A stretch of DNA of 64,000 nt from Fermentibacter danicus. GTDB taxonomy: Bacteria; Fermentibacterota; Fermentibacteria; Fermentibacterales; Fermentibacteraceae. The notes under the pieces were generated by a model. It was not told the DNA's origin. It ran no database searches and worked only from the letters and a program-made list of their open reading frames with translations. Numbering within the stretch: position 1 is the stretch's first letter; every line of letters starts with the position of its first letter. Of this stretch, positions 45,753 through 54,451 are shown piece after piece. Location of the stretch: contig LKHB01000185.1 in NCBI GenBank assembly GCA_001618615.1, forward strand, positions 26,522 to 90,521, read 5' to 3'. A program made the position numbers and the translations under genes.

Positions 45753-46986
45753 ACCGCAGGGCCTCCACCGGATCGAGCCCAGCAGCCTTCCATGACGGAT
45801 AGATCCCGAACACGAGGCCCACCGTCGAGGAGAAGGCAATGGCGAGGAATGCGGCGAACGGGCTCGCGGAGGCGGGCAGCGGGGTCAGGCTGTCCGCGGC
45901 GGTGACGATGGCGAAGCCCGCCAGCAGACCGAGGATGCCGCCGATGAGGGATATGATCACCGACTCCACGAGGAACTGCCTTACAATGTCATTCCTGGTC
46001 GCGCCCAGAGCCCGCCTGGTGCCGATCTCCCTGGTCCTCTCCGTCACGCTCACCAGCATGATGTTCATGATCCCGATGCCGCCCACGAGCAGCGAGATGG
46101 CCGCGATGCCTATCGTCACGATCGCGGCCCCGCCCATGACCTTGTTCATGGAGTCCAGGATGGCCTCCTGGGTGGTGATGAAGAAGTTGTCCTCGGCATC
46201 CAGGGGAATGCCCCTGATCCTCCTCAGAATCTGTCGCGCCTCATCCTGGCATTCCTCCTGGGTCACCCCGGGCAGCGGGAGCACGGCGATCTCCACGTCC
46301 CTGTCCGGGGACGAGAAGAGGCTGACGAAGGTCGAGAAGGGCACCGAGACGAAGTTGTCCAGCGCTTGTCCGAAGATGCTCCCGAGAGGATTGGCGATCC
46401 CTATCACGGTGAACCTCTCGCCGCCTATCGAAACGGTCTGGCCGGGCAGAAGCTCCGGATTGCCGAGGGAGTCCGCCAGGGACGAGCCCAGGACGCAGAC
46501 CCTCGCCCGGATGTTGTCTTCCGCCTGCGTGAAGAACCGGCCGAACGCAATCGTCATCCCTCCGACGTCGATCTCGGTGGGGGCGAGGCCCCTGACCCAG
46601 ATCCCCTCCGCCGTCCGACCGCCCCTGGAGACGGACCGTGACGTCCCGCTCCTCCATGTGACTCCGCTCGCCGTGGTCATCATCCCGGCCAGTTGCTCGG
46701 CGTCGGAGGCGGTCAGATGCGGCCAGGAACGCGATCTGAGCCAGGTCTCCATGTCGTCGAAGCCGCTGCTGAAACGGCTTATCTCGAAGATCCGCGCGCC
46801 GACCACGGAGTCGAACTGTTCCTCGATATAGTTCTGGAGGCCGGTTACGAGACCCACCAGGGAAACCACCGAGGTGACTCCCACCATGACCCCGAGGGAG
46901 GTCAGAGCACTGCGGAGCCTGTTGTTGCGGAGCGAATCGAGGGCGCTGCGCACGGCCTCGGAGATGAAGAGCGCTCCGGTGCTCAA
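45745..46986 (-). CDS. ABC transporter permease, MacB/FtsX type (first copy)
   Basis: 413 residues, same fold as the following gene: N-terminal helix (NNRLRSALTSLGVMVGV), periplasmic domain and three C-terminal helices with NIMLVSVTERTREIGTRRALGA. The TTG at 46986 overlaps the ATPase stop as TTGA and starts at the family N-terminus; upstream frame is a shadow of the ATPase gene. The two permeases differ widely outside the FtsX core, so this is not a recent duplication. Confidence 0.92.
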   Translation of the reverse strand: MSTGALFISEAVRSALDSLRNNRLRSALTSLGVMVGVTSVVSLVGLVTGLQNYIEEQFDSVVGARIFEISRFSSGFDDMETWLRSRSWPHLTASDAEQLAGMMTTASGVTWRSGTSRSVSRGGRTAEGIWVRGLAPTEIDVGGMTIAFGRFFTQAEDNIRARVCVLGSSLADSLGNPELLPGQTVSIGGERFTVIGIANPLGSIFGQALDNFVSVPFSTFVSLFSSPDRDVEIAVLPLPGVTQEECQDEARQILRRIRGIPLDAEDNFFITTQEAILDSMNKVMGGAAIVTIGIAAISLLVGGIGIMNIMLVSVTERTREIGTRRALGATRNDIVRQFLVESVIISLIGGILGLLAGFAIVTAADSLTPLPASASPFAAFLAIAFSSTVGLVFGIYPSWKAAGLDPVEALRYE

Positions 46987-47681
46987 TTGGCCGTGTCGCT
47001 TTCCACGAGACCGTCCTTTATCCTCAGGATCCTGCCCGCCTCCCGGGCTATCTCCGGGTCGTGGGTCACCAGAAGGATCGTGTTGCCTTCGGAGTGCAGG
47101 CTGTGGAACATATCCATGATCACCCGCCCGGTCCTGCTGTCCAGATTGCCCGTGGGCTCGTCCGCCAGGAGCAGCGCCGGGCCGGTTACGAGCGCCCTCG
47201 CGATCGCCACCCGCTGTCTCTCGCCGCCGGAGAGCTGATTGGGACGGTGCCCCGCCCGCGAGGCGAGACCGACCTTCTCCAGCATGGCCATCGCTCTCTC
47301 CCGCCTTTCGCGGGAGGGAACCCTCGCGTAGATCAGGGGGAGTTCGACGTTCTGCAGGGCGGAGGATCTCGGAAGGAGGTTGAACGTCTGGAAGACGAAG
47401 CCGATGAACCTGTTCCGGACCTCCGCCAGTTCGCCGTCGTCCATCGAGTCCACCGATCTGCCCATCAGGTCGAACGTTCCCGAAGTCGGCCTGTCGAGGC
47501 ATCCCAGTATGTTGAGGAGAGTGCTCTTGCCCGAGCCGGAGGCCCCCATGATGCATGTGAACTCGCCGTGATCGATCCGGACGTCCACGCCCTTCAGGGC
47601 TTCCACCACCACCTCGCCCATCCTGTAGGACTTGCGGATCTGTCTGGCGTCAACGACGGCGGGGTCTGTCACCGAATCCAC
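46983..47681 (-). CDS. ABC transporter ATPase, MacB/LolD type
   Basis: 232 residues. Walker A GASGSGKST, Q-loop FVFQTFNLLP, signature QLSGGERQRVAIARAL, Walker B LLLADEPTGNLDS and H-loop THD are all intact. It energises the two following permeases. The GTG at 47681 has GGAGAGG five bases upstream and overlaps the adaptor gene by 32 bases. Confidence 0.95.
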   Translation of the reverse strand: MDSVTDPAVVDARQIRKSYRMGEVVVEALKGVDVRIDHGEFTCIMGASGSGKSTLLNILGCLDRPTSGTFDLMGRSVDSMDDGELAEVRNRFIGFVFQTFNLLPRSSALQNVELPLIYARVPSRERRERAMAMLEKVGLASRAGHRPNQLSGGERQRVAIARALVTGPALLLADEPTGNLDSRTGRVIMDMFHSLHSEGNTILLVTHDPEIAREAGRILRIKDGLVESDTAN

Positions 47682-48825
47682 CGAACCTCTCCGTTCTGAC
47701 CTGCTCGCCTGCCTCGAGGTTTCTGAGGGCCTCCACAGGTCCAGACACTACGCTGTCGCCCTCGGAGATGCCGCGAACCTCGATGTTCATGGCGCCCGAT
47801 ATCCCGGTCTCCACCGGGACGATTTCGATGCGGCCGCCCTCGATCCTGAGGACGGCGTCGATCTCGCGGGTGCCGTCCGCCGGATCGGGGCGGGGAACGA
47901 CGCACTGCACCGGGACCGAGATGCAGTCCGACACGCTGTTCGTGATGATGTCCACCGAGGCGGACATGCCTGATCTCAGCCTCGGGTCGGTGTCCGTGAG
48001 TTCTATCGTCACCTCGTATTCGGCCACCTCGCCGGTCATGACTGCGGCTTCGTTCTCGGCAGCAAGCCCGACGCTGCGGACCGTACCCTCGAACACCGTA
48101 TCCTGGAGGGCGTCGAGTGTCACCTCCGCGGGCATGCCGGACCGGACTCCGACGACCTCGCTCTCGACCAGTGTGACCCGGACCAGGAAGCTCGACATGT
48201 CCTCTATCTTGAGCAGGACGGTGCCGGGGGTGTTCATGGTCCCCACGATCGCCATCTCGCCCTCGTCCACGTTCAGCGCCGTTACGACTCCGGCGATCGG
48301 AGAGGAGTAGGATGTCTTCCTCAAGGCTTCCATGGCGCTGGCTTCTGCTGCGTAGGCCTGGAGCAGGACGGCCTGGGCGGTCTGCCTGGCGTCCAGAGCC
48401 TGCTGGACCTCCTCGGGGCTGGCCAGTCCGGCCTCTCCGAGAGCGAGCATCCTCTCGTAAAGCCTGTCCGCCTGGTCCCGCGCGATCCTGGCCGCGCCGG
48501 CCCTCGCCCCTGCATCGTTCATCGCCGCACGGGCGCCGCTCTGGTCCAGCGTCAGCAGGATCTGGCCCGCGGAGACGGTGTCGCCCTCCGAGATGTAGAT
48601 GCTGTCGATGATTCCCGCCTGTTCAGCGCTCAGCTCCACTCTCGACATGCCTTCGAGCCAGCCGCTGCCGCTGGCCCTCTCCTCCAGCCCCCCGCTTCCC
48701 GCGACTGCGGCCATGACGACGGTGCCCCCCCGGCCGCGCTTCCCGAAGATCGATACCGCCGCCACCGCGAGAACGACTGCGACGGCTATCCAGATCCACC
48801 TCTTGCTCTTTTTCCGATTTGCCAC
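47650..48825 (-). CDS. Periplasmic adaptor (HlyD/MacA-type membrane fusion protein)
   Basis: 391 residues. An N-terminal anchor helix (WIWIAVAVVLAVAAVSIFG) after a basic run, then the split lipoyl domain (SGIIDSIYISEGDTVSAGQIL; SSPIAGVVTALNVDEGEM), an alpha-helical hairpin of about 70 residues between them, and beta-barrel and membrane-proximal domains. It bridges the MacB-type transporter and the TolC-like channel. The GTG at 48825 lies five bases from GGGGAG; a GTG two codons upstream overlapping the channel stop is too close to that site. Confidence 0.9.
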   Translation of the reverse strand: MANRKKSKRWIWIAVAVVLAVAAVSIFGKRGRGGTVVMAAVAGSGGLEERASGSGWLEGMSRVELSAEQAGIIDSIYISEGDTVSAGQILLTLDQSGARAAMNDAGARAGAARIARDQADRLYERMLALGEAGLASPEEVQQALDARQTAQAVLLQAYAAEASAMEALRKTSYSSPIAGVVTALNVDEGEMAIVGTMNTPGTVLLKIEDMSSFLVRVTLVESEVVGVRSGMPAEVTLDALQDTVFEGTVRSVGLAAENEAAVMTGEVAEYEVTIELTDTDPRLRSGMSASVDIITNSVSDCISVPVQCVVPRPDPADGTREIDAVLRIEGGRIEIVPVETGISGAMNIEVRGISEGDSVVSGPVEALRNLEAGEQVRTERFGGFGDRPRRR

Positions 48826-48827
48826 TG

Positions 48828-50111
48828 TCACTCCCCGAGTCTCGGGCTTCTGCCCAGAAGTACCCAGTAACCGGCCTCGGCGACGAGGCATGCCGTCCTG
48901 GCGCTTACCAGCTTGGCCTCCGCTTCGGAGAGGTCGGCCTGGGCGTCCAGCAGGTCCGTAACGGCAAGATCACCGAGTTCGTAGCTCAACTGTGAAAGCT
49001 CCATCCTCCTCGTAGCGTACTCGAGCGTCATCCCGGCGAGGGCGAGGTTGTCCGAAGAGGCCAGAAGCTCGTCCCATGCGGCACGCACAGCCGCCTCGAT
49101 ATCGCCCTCCGCCGAACCGGCGACCGCTTCCGCCGCAAGCCTTCCGGCTCCGGCGGACTGGATCCTTCCCTCCCTGAGCCATCCGTCGAATATCGACCAG
49201 GTGAGGCTCACTCCGACGTTCCAAGTGTCGTTCAGGTGCGCGTCCTCCGGCTCGAACTCGTCGTCGCTCCAGCTCCACGAGGCGCTGGCGACCAGGGACG
49301 GCCAGTAGGAGCGTCTTGCGGCCCTCAGATCGAGGGTCGACTCCTCGAGGGCCAGATCGGCCGCCCTGAGGCTCGGATTCTCCGAGTAGTCCGTGGGCAG
49401 GGCGAGGATGGCTTCACGGGTAAGCGGGGACAGAACCGCGGAGGTGTCGACCGTCATGGTGGTGTCTCCGCTGACTCCGGCTGTCCTCCTGAGTTCGGTG
49501 ATCGACTGGGTCAGGGCCTGTTCGTTCCTGAGCAGGGCCAGCCGGTCGGCCGACTCACGCATCCTTGCCTCGAGCAGCTCCAGTTCGCGAGCGGCGCCCA
49601 GCTCGTAGAGCATCTCCATCCTGTCTAGCAGGGCGTTGCTCCGCTCGAGCGCGGCTTCCGAGGCAGCCACGAGTTCCACGGCGCCCACAGCGCCATAGTA
49701 TGCGGCGGCGACCGAACGCTCCAGGGACAGGACCGCGGCCCTGCGCTGAAGATCCGACTTCTCCCTGCCCAGCGATGCGGATCGCAGGGAGAGCCAGCTC
49801 GAACCTCCAGAACCCAGAATCTCCTGGCTCAGTGTCAACCCCGCCGTGTAGTGATCCGACTCGGTATCGACATGACCGGCCGGCTCGACCTCCATGGAGG
49901 ACCAGGAATGCCCGGCCGACGCGCTGAAGACAAGCCGGGGCAGAAGGCTGGACCTGGCGATAGAGTAGGCGGCGTCGGCCTGTTCGAGACCGGCATCCGC
50001 CTGGATGATCTCGCCGGAGCCCGCCAGAGCCATCGACATCCATCCGGAAAGATCGACCGGTCTGCCCGAAAGACCTCCGGCCAGTATGACGACGAGCGCG
50101 ATCTGGTTCAT
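48828..50111 (-). CDS. TolC-family outer-membrane efflux channel
   Basis: 427 residues. Signal peptide (MNQIALVVILAGGLSG), then two structural repeats of long helices and strands typical for the outer membrane efflux protein family (LARSSLLPRLVFSASAGHSW type strand entries; ELGAARELELLEARMR; YELGDLAVTDLLDAQADLSEAE). Completes the tripartite export machine with the following adaptor, ATPase and permeases. ATG with GGAGG four to five bases upstream; 18 bases after glgA. Confidence 0.9.
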   Translation of the reverse strand: MNQIALVVILAGGLSGRPVDLSGWMSMALAGSGEIIQADAGLEQADAAYSIARSSLLPRLVFSASAGHSWSSMEVEPAGHVDTESDHYTAGLTLSQEILGSGGSSWLSLRSASLGREKSDLQRRAAVLSLERSVAAAYYGAVGAVELVAASEAALERSNALLDRMEMLYELGAARELELLEARMRESADRLALLRNEQALTQSITELRRTAGVSGDTTMTVDTSAVLSPLTREAILALPTDYSENPSLRAADLALEESTLDLRAARRSYWPSLVASASWSWSDDEFEPEDAHLNDTWNVGVSLTWSIFDGWLREGRIQSAGAGRLAAEAVAGSAEGDIEAAVRAAWDELLASSDNLALAGMTLEYATRRMELSQLSYELGDLAVTDLLDAQADLSEAEAKLVSARTACLVAEAGYWVLLGRSPRLGE

Positions 50112-50129
50112 CTGACCTCCATTGATGAT

Positions 50130-51611
50130 TCAACGGTCCGTGTTCCCCCGGTGGAGATCCCGTCCGGGCGCACGGCAGCCGTGATTCTTCTCAATCCATC
50201 CCCCGCTGGAGGCTTTCCTGTAGATCTCGAGGTAGGCCGGCACCCTGGCCGTCCAGGAGTTGTCGATGCGCATTGCGGAACGCTGCATCGCCCTCCATGA
50301 ACGGACGTCGCCATAGGCCTCCGCAGCCCTTCCCACAGCCTGTCTGAGCGCCTCGGGCTCGCTCCCGTCGAACACTATCCCGCAGCCGCCCTCCCGGATG
50401 TCGGTGACAGTGTCCGCCAGCCCTCCCGTGCGGCGTACGACAGGGATCGCACCGTACCTCATCGCGATCATCTGGGACAGGCCGCACGGCTCGAACCGGC
50501 TGGGCATCAGAAATATGTCGCATCCGGCGTATATCCTCCTCGAAAGCGGGTCGTCGTATTCACGCCTGAAGAAGACACGGCCTGGAAAACGCCGGGAAGC
50601 CGCCGAGAGAGGATCTTCGATCCAGGACTCCCCCGTTCCGAGGACCGCGAGGGAGAGCCTGCCCTCGGCGATCAGCCCCTCCAGGGCGGGCAGGACCAGA
50701 TCCAGACCCTTCTGCCATGTCAGACGGGATACCACCCCGGCCACGATGGCGCTGTCGGGAAGGGTCAGTCCGCATTCTTCGAGGAGCGCACTGCGGCACG
50801 CGGATCTCCTGCGAAGGCTGTCCGGCGTGAACCAGGGGCTTATCGACGGATCGTCCTCGGGGCCCCAGAGTTCGTTGTCGATGCCGTTCAGGATTCCCTC
50901 GAGACGGCCCTCTCCTCGTTTCTGCAGGAGCAGCCCCTCCATCCCGAATCCGCCCTCCGGGGTCGTGACCTCCGATGCGTAGGTGGGGCTGACCGTGGTC
51001 ACCCGCTCGGAGAAGAGGATCCCGCCCTTCATGAAACTGAATCCGCCGTGGTACTCGAGGCCGTCCAGACCGGCCATAGCGGTGGGAAGCCCGGTAGCGG
51101 CGAACTGATCGAGCGGGAAGGTTCCCTGGAAGGCCAGGTTGTGGATCGTGAAAACCGCCGGCGGGCCGCCCTGCAGCCTGCTCATGACGGGGACCAGCCC
51201 GGCATGCCAGTCGTGGCAGTGGAGTACGTCGCAGCCGCCGAGCCTCGAGACGGCCTCGAGGGCCGCCCTGCAGAAGAAGGAGAACCTGGCGGCGTTGTCC
51301 GGCCAGGCTTCGGAACCGGTGGGCCCGTACAGACCCCGCCTGTTGAAGTACTCGTTGCTCGCCACGAACACGACCGGACAATCCGAACCGGGGATCACGG
51401 ATTTCCCGAGGCCGAACTCCATGCCGTCCGGGGTCCGGAAGGGTCCGTCCAGCCATTCCAGGTCGACGCCCTCCTGACTGTGCAGCGGAGTTATGACGAA
51501 GGTGTCGTGCCCGGCCCCGTGGAGCGCGGAAGGCAGCGATGAAGCCACGCTCGCGAGCCCCCCGGTCATGGCGAACGGGTGCACCTCTGCTGACACGTGG
51601 ACGATCCTCAC
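50130..51611 (-). CDS. glgA: Glycogen synthase (ADP-glucose type, GT5)
   Basis: 493 residues. Elongates alpha-1,4-glucan with ADP-glucose. The GT5 fold is clear: N-terminal VHVSAEVHPFAMTGGLASV, LHCHDWHAGLVP, GILNGID, SRLTWQKGLDLVL and the C-terminal SRFEPCGLSQMIAMRYG. The N-terminal KTGGL motif reads MTGGL: the lysine (residue 15 in E. coli, also residue 15 here) is a methionine. The rest of the active site is kept, so sugar-donor preference or activity may differ. No other glycogen genes are nearby. GTG start overlaps the DedA stop (GTGA). Confidence 0.92.
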   Translation of the reverse strand: MRIVHVSAEVHPFAMTGGLASVASSLPSALHGAGHDTFVITPLHSQEGVDLEWLDGPFRTPDGMEFGLGKSVIPGSDCPVVFVASNEYFNRRGLYGPTGSEAWPDNAARFSFFCRAALEAVSRLGGCDVLHCHDWHAGLVPVMSRLQGGPPAVFTIHNLAFQGTFPLDQFAATGLPTAMAGLDGLEYHGGFSFMKGGILFSERVTTVSPTYASEVTTPEGGFGMEGLLLQKRGEGRLEGILNGIDNELWGPEDDPSISPWFTPDSLRRRSACRSALLEECGLTLPDSAIVAGVVSRLTWQKGLDLVLPALEGLIAEGRLSLAVLGTGESWIEDPLSAASRRFPGRVFFRREYDDPLSRRIYAGCDIFLMPSRFEPCGLSQMIAMRYGAIPVVRRTGGLADTVTDIREGGCGIVFDGSEPEALRQAVGRAAEAYGDVRSWRAMQRSAMRIDNSWTARVPAYLEIYRKASSGGWIEKNHGCRAPGRDLHRGNTDR

Positions 51612-52231
51612 TTCTCCGACCTCCTCCCGCCGGCCCTCCTGGCCGTCACCCAGACCGCGGCGGCCACTGCGGCGACCGCCCAGGCAACGATCTCATACCT
51701 CCTCATGAAGTTCTCCAGGCCGGTCAGGCTGTATCCCAGCTCCCTGCCGGCGAATGCCATCAGAAGATACCATGCCAGCGCGCTCGCACCCGCGTACAGC
51801 GATGCCCTCCAGAGGCCCACCCCGGAGTAGCCCGCCACGATGACCAGCACGGAGCGGATTCCGGGCATGAATCTGCTGACCACGAGAATGAACGGAGCGC
51901 GCTCCGAGACCAGGCGCTCCGCCCGCTCGAGCCTCCCGACCCCGACACGGGCCAGCAGGAAACTCCGCACACGCCCCCTCCCGAGTCTCGCTCCGAGGAG
52001 GAGGAGTATCAGTGAAGCCGCCAGGCAGCCGGCGAAGCCGGATACGGCAGGCACGAGCAGCGGATTCGTGGAAGGGAGGGTACCTGCGGCCCAGCCTGCC
52101 GTCAGCACGAACAGAACGTCTCCGGGGAACGGCGGGAAGAGCGTCTCCACAAAGGCGATGGCGCCCATGGCCGGGAACACCCAGGGGCCGGGCTGATGGC
52201 TCTGAAGCCATGCCAGCAGCCAGGAGATCAC
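51608..52231 (-). CDS. DedA/SNARE-associated family membrane protein
   Basis: 207 residues with about five hydrophobic segments. Family signatures are ETLFPPFPGDVLFVLTAGW and the conserved SRFMPGIRSVLVIVAGYSG. DedA proteins act in membrane homeostasis, and some have been shown to flip phosphatidylethanolamine or undecaprenyl phosphate. GTG at 52231 overlaps the ispDF stop (GTGA); the long upstream open frame is a shadow of ispDF. Confidence 0.9.
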   Translation of the reverse strand: MISWLLAWLQSHQPGPWVFPAMGAIAFVETLFPPFPGDVLFVLTAGWAAGTLPSTNPLLVPAVSGFAGCLAASLILLLLGARLGRGRVRSFLLARVGVGRLERAERLVSERAPFILVVSRFMPGIRSVLVIVAGYSGVGLWRASLYAGASALAWYLLMAFAGRELGYSLTGLENFMRRYEIVAWAVAAVAAAVWVTARRAGGRRSEK

Positions 52232-53388
52232 GCTCCGGCACCCGTGCTTCGCATCTCGACGAAGGCGAGGGCTCCCAGCCCCTCCCCGCGCCCCAGTGCG
52301 CCGAGGGAGTTGGTCGTGGTTCCCTTCACCCATACCGCGTCCAGAGGGACGCCCAGGATTCCGGCGAGACTCCCGCGCAGTTCCTGGCGCAGCGGAGAGA
52401 TGCGCGGAAGCTCGGAGACTATCGTCAGGTCGAGCAGCGCGAACTCCCATCCCGCCTTCCGCGCCTCGGACAGAACCCGCCCGGTCAGAACGGCGCTGTC
52501 GGCTCCGGCATACGAAGGATCGGACGGAGGGAACAGTGTTCCTATGTCGCCCAGCCTGGCCGCCGAAAGAATGGCGTCCATCACTGCATGCAGCGCGGCA
52601 TCGCCGTCCGAATGACCTTCGAGACCGCGGAATCCGGCGAGGTTGCACCCGCAGAGGATCAGGGGTCTTCCCTCGGCGAAGGGATGGAAGTCCAGCCCCA
52701 CGCCCGTCCTCGTCACCGACCGGGGCGGACCGGCGAGGCGCTCCGCCAGGACGAGATCGCCCCGCGAGGTGATCTTCGCGTTGGCTTCGTCGCCTTCGAC
52801 GATCCTTACGGGATGTCCCGAAAGCTCCACCCCCTGTGCCTCGTCGGTGAAGTTCCCCTCGAGCGCCAGAGCCTCCTCGAGCAGACCCCGTTCGAATCCC
52901 TGGGGAGTCTGGCTGCGCCAAAGCCCGGATCTGTCCACGGTGGCCTCGACTACCCCGTCCGAGACCCTCTTTAGGGTGTCTGCAACGGGTATGCCGGGTG
53001 CCGCCGCCCCTGTCTCCTCGCACGCCCGCATGACCCTCTCGAAGAGCGGACGCGATGCCAGAGGCCTCGCGGCGTCGTGGACAAGAATGTGCGTACAGCC
53101 GGGGAGAGCTTCGAGGCCGTTCGCCACGGAGTCCCTCCTTCGGGGGCCGCCTCGTGCGGTCCGGACCCGGGGGTGCTTCGCAGCCTCCGGGTCGCTCTCC
53201 TCACCCTGTGGGAGAACGAGGCAGACTTCCCCGATCCTGTCGATCGACAACGCAGTTTCCAGGCTCCACCTGAAAAGAGGCCTTCCGATGAGAGGGGCGA
53301 ACTGCTTGGGCAGGCTGCCCCCGAAGCGTTCTCCGCGGCCCGCGGCCACGATTATGCAGCCCCAGCGGACCGCCTCAGTCGGAGTCAT
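52228..53388 (-). CDS. ispDF: Bifunctional IspD-IspF (MEP isoprenoid pathway)
   Basis: 386 residues. The N-terminal half is 2-C-methylerythritol 4-phosphate cytidylyltransferase (IVAAGRGERFGGSLPKQF, ILVHDAARPLAS). The C-terminal half is MECDP synthase (VGLDFHPF metal ligands, GHSDGDAALHAVMDAIL, LGDIGTLFPPSDP, GEGLGALAFVEM). The two catalyse steps 3 and 5 of the non-mevalonate pathway; IspE is not in the window. The ATG at 53388 follows AGGGAG and overlaps the upstream gene by 14 bases. This fusion is known in several lineages. Confidence 0.96.
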   Translation of the reverse strand: MTPTEAVRWGCIIVAAGRGERFGGSLPKQFAPLIGRPLFRWSLETALSIDRIGEVCLVLPQGEESDPEAAKHPRVRTARGGPRRRDSVANGLEALPGCTHILVHDAARPLASRPLFERVMRACEETGAAAPGIPVADTLKRVSDGVVEATVDRSGLWRSQTPQGFERGLLEEALALEGNFTDEAQGVELSGHPVRIVEGDEANAKITSRGDLVLAERLAGPPRSVTRTGVGLDFHPFAEGRPLILCGCNLAGFRGLEGHSDGDAALHAVMDAILSAARLGDIGTLFPPSDPSYAGADSAVLTGRVLSEARKAGWEFALLDLTIVSELPRISPLRQELRGSLAGILGVPLDAVWVKGTTTNSLGALGRGEGLGALAFVEMRSTGAGA

Positions 53389-54433
53389 CTTCTCCCTGCT
53401 CGACCGGGCCGGCGTCGACCGGGACTTCATGCATCTCGTCCTCGGGATGCTGGGCGATCCTCGAGAAGACCATCGTCCCGCCGGAGGCGCGGAAGGTGGT
53501 GTGTGCCACGGCGTCGATGGTCTTTCCTATGAACTCCTCGCCGTCCTCGACGACCACCATGGTTCCGTCATTGAGATAGCCGATGGCCTGGCCCTGATTG
53601 CGGCCCTTCCTGACGGGCTTCAGCCTGACCTTCTCGCCGGGAAGCACTATGGCGCGGGCCGCCGCGCCGACCTCGTCGAGCCTGATCACCTTGTTGCCCT
53701 CGCGGGCGGCCGTGTCGAGCATCGCGGAGTCCCCGCTGACGAGAGAGGCGCTCTCCCGCTTGAGCCAGTCGAGGATGCGGAAGCTCTCCTTCTCGGGATC
53801 GCCGAAATCCCTGTACTCGACTCCGCCGGACTTGCCGGCCGCCTCCTCGAGCCTTTCGAGCGTCTCCAGCCCTCTCCTGGCCCTGCCCCTCTGGATTATG
53901 TCCTTGGACTTCATGAGGTTCTCGAGCGCGGGCCTGATCGAAGCCGGCACCACGAACGGGCCGGTCAGGAGGCCTACGAGCGCCAGATCGGCCACTCTGC
54001 CGTCAATTATCGAGGACTGATCCACCAGCGTGGCCGCCGTCCGGACATATGAAGGAACGACCGTCTCACGGCCCGGGGCGCCCGAGGCTCTCGGCACCTT
54101 GGCGAAGGCTACCTGTGCGAACGCGTATCCCAGGGCCAGGGGAATCAGCAGGAAGAGATCGACCCCGTCCTCCGAGCCCAGTCTCACGTTGCCCAGCCGC
54201 AGCACCAGCATCAGCAGCAACCCGATGCCTATCCCCGCGGCGGCGCCGACCATGGTGTAGACGACGTCTATGACGGGCAGCTTCACGAATTTCGTCTCTA
54301 TGACAATGGCCGCGATGCCCGCAGCCAGGCCGAGCAGCAGGCCGAGGCGCCAGTCGCTGGTGGAAGCCGAAACCCCCACCACACACAGAACGAGCAGCAG
54401 CAGGAGCCTCGGGCCCCATCCTTCGGTCTTCAC
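53375..54433 (-). CDS. PIN-TRAM domain membrane protein (YacL family)
   Basis: 352 residues: four N-terminal helices, a PIN nuclease-like domain (LVDQSSIIDGRVADLALVG; RGRARRGLETLERL) and a C-terminal TRAM domain (LPGEKVRLKPVRKGRNQG, AIGYLNDGTMVVVEDGEEFI). Family members sit beside radA/ispD in many bacteria, as here. RNA-directed action is assumed from the domains. The first Asp (usually LDTS) is kept as VDQS. GTG start with GGAGG nine bases upstream. Confidence 0.9.
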   Translation of the reverse strand: MKTEGWGPRLLLLLVLCVVGVSASTSDWRLGLLLGLAAGIAAIVIETKFVKLPVIDVVYTMVGAAAGIGIGLLLMLVLRLGNVRLGSEDGVDLFLLIPLALGYAFAQVAFAKVPRASGAPGRETVVPSYVRTAATLVDQSSIIDGRVADLALVGLLTGPFVVPASIRPALENLMKSKDIIQRGRARRGLETLERLEEAAGKSGGVEYRDFGDPEKESFRILDWLKRESASLVSGDSAMLDTAAREGNKVIRLDEVGAAARAIVLPGEKVRLKPVRKGRNQGQAIGYLNDGTMVVVEDGEEFIGKTIDAVAHTTFRASGGTMVFSRIAQHPEDEMHEVPVDAGPVEQGEDDSD

Positions 54434-54451
54434 GATTGCATACCTCCAGTG

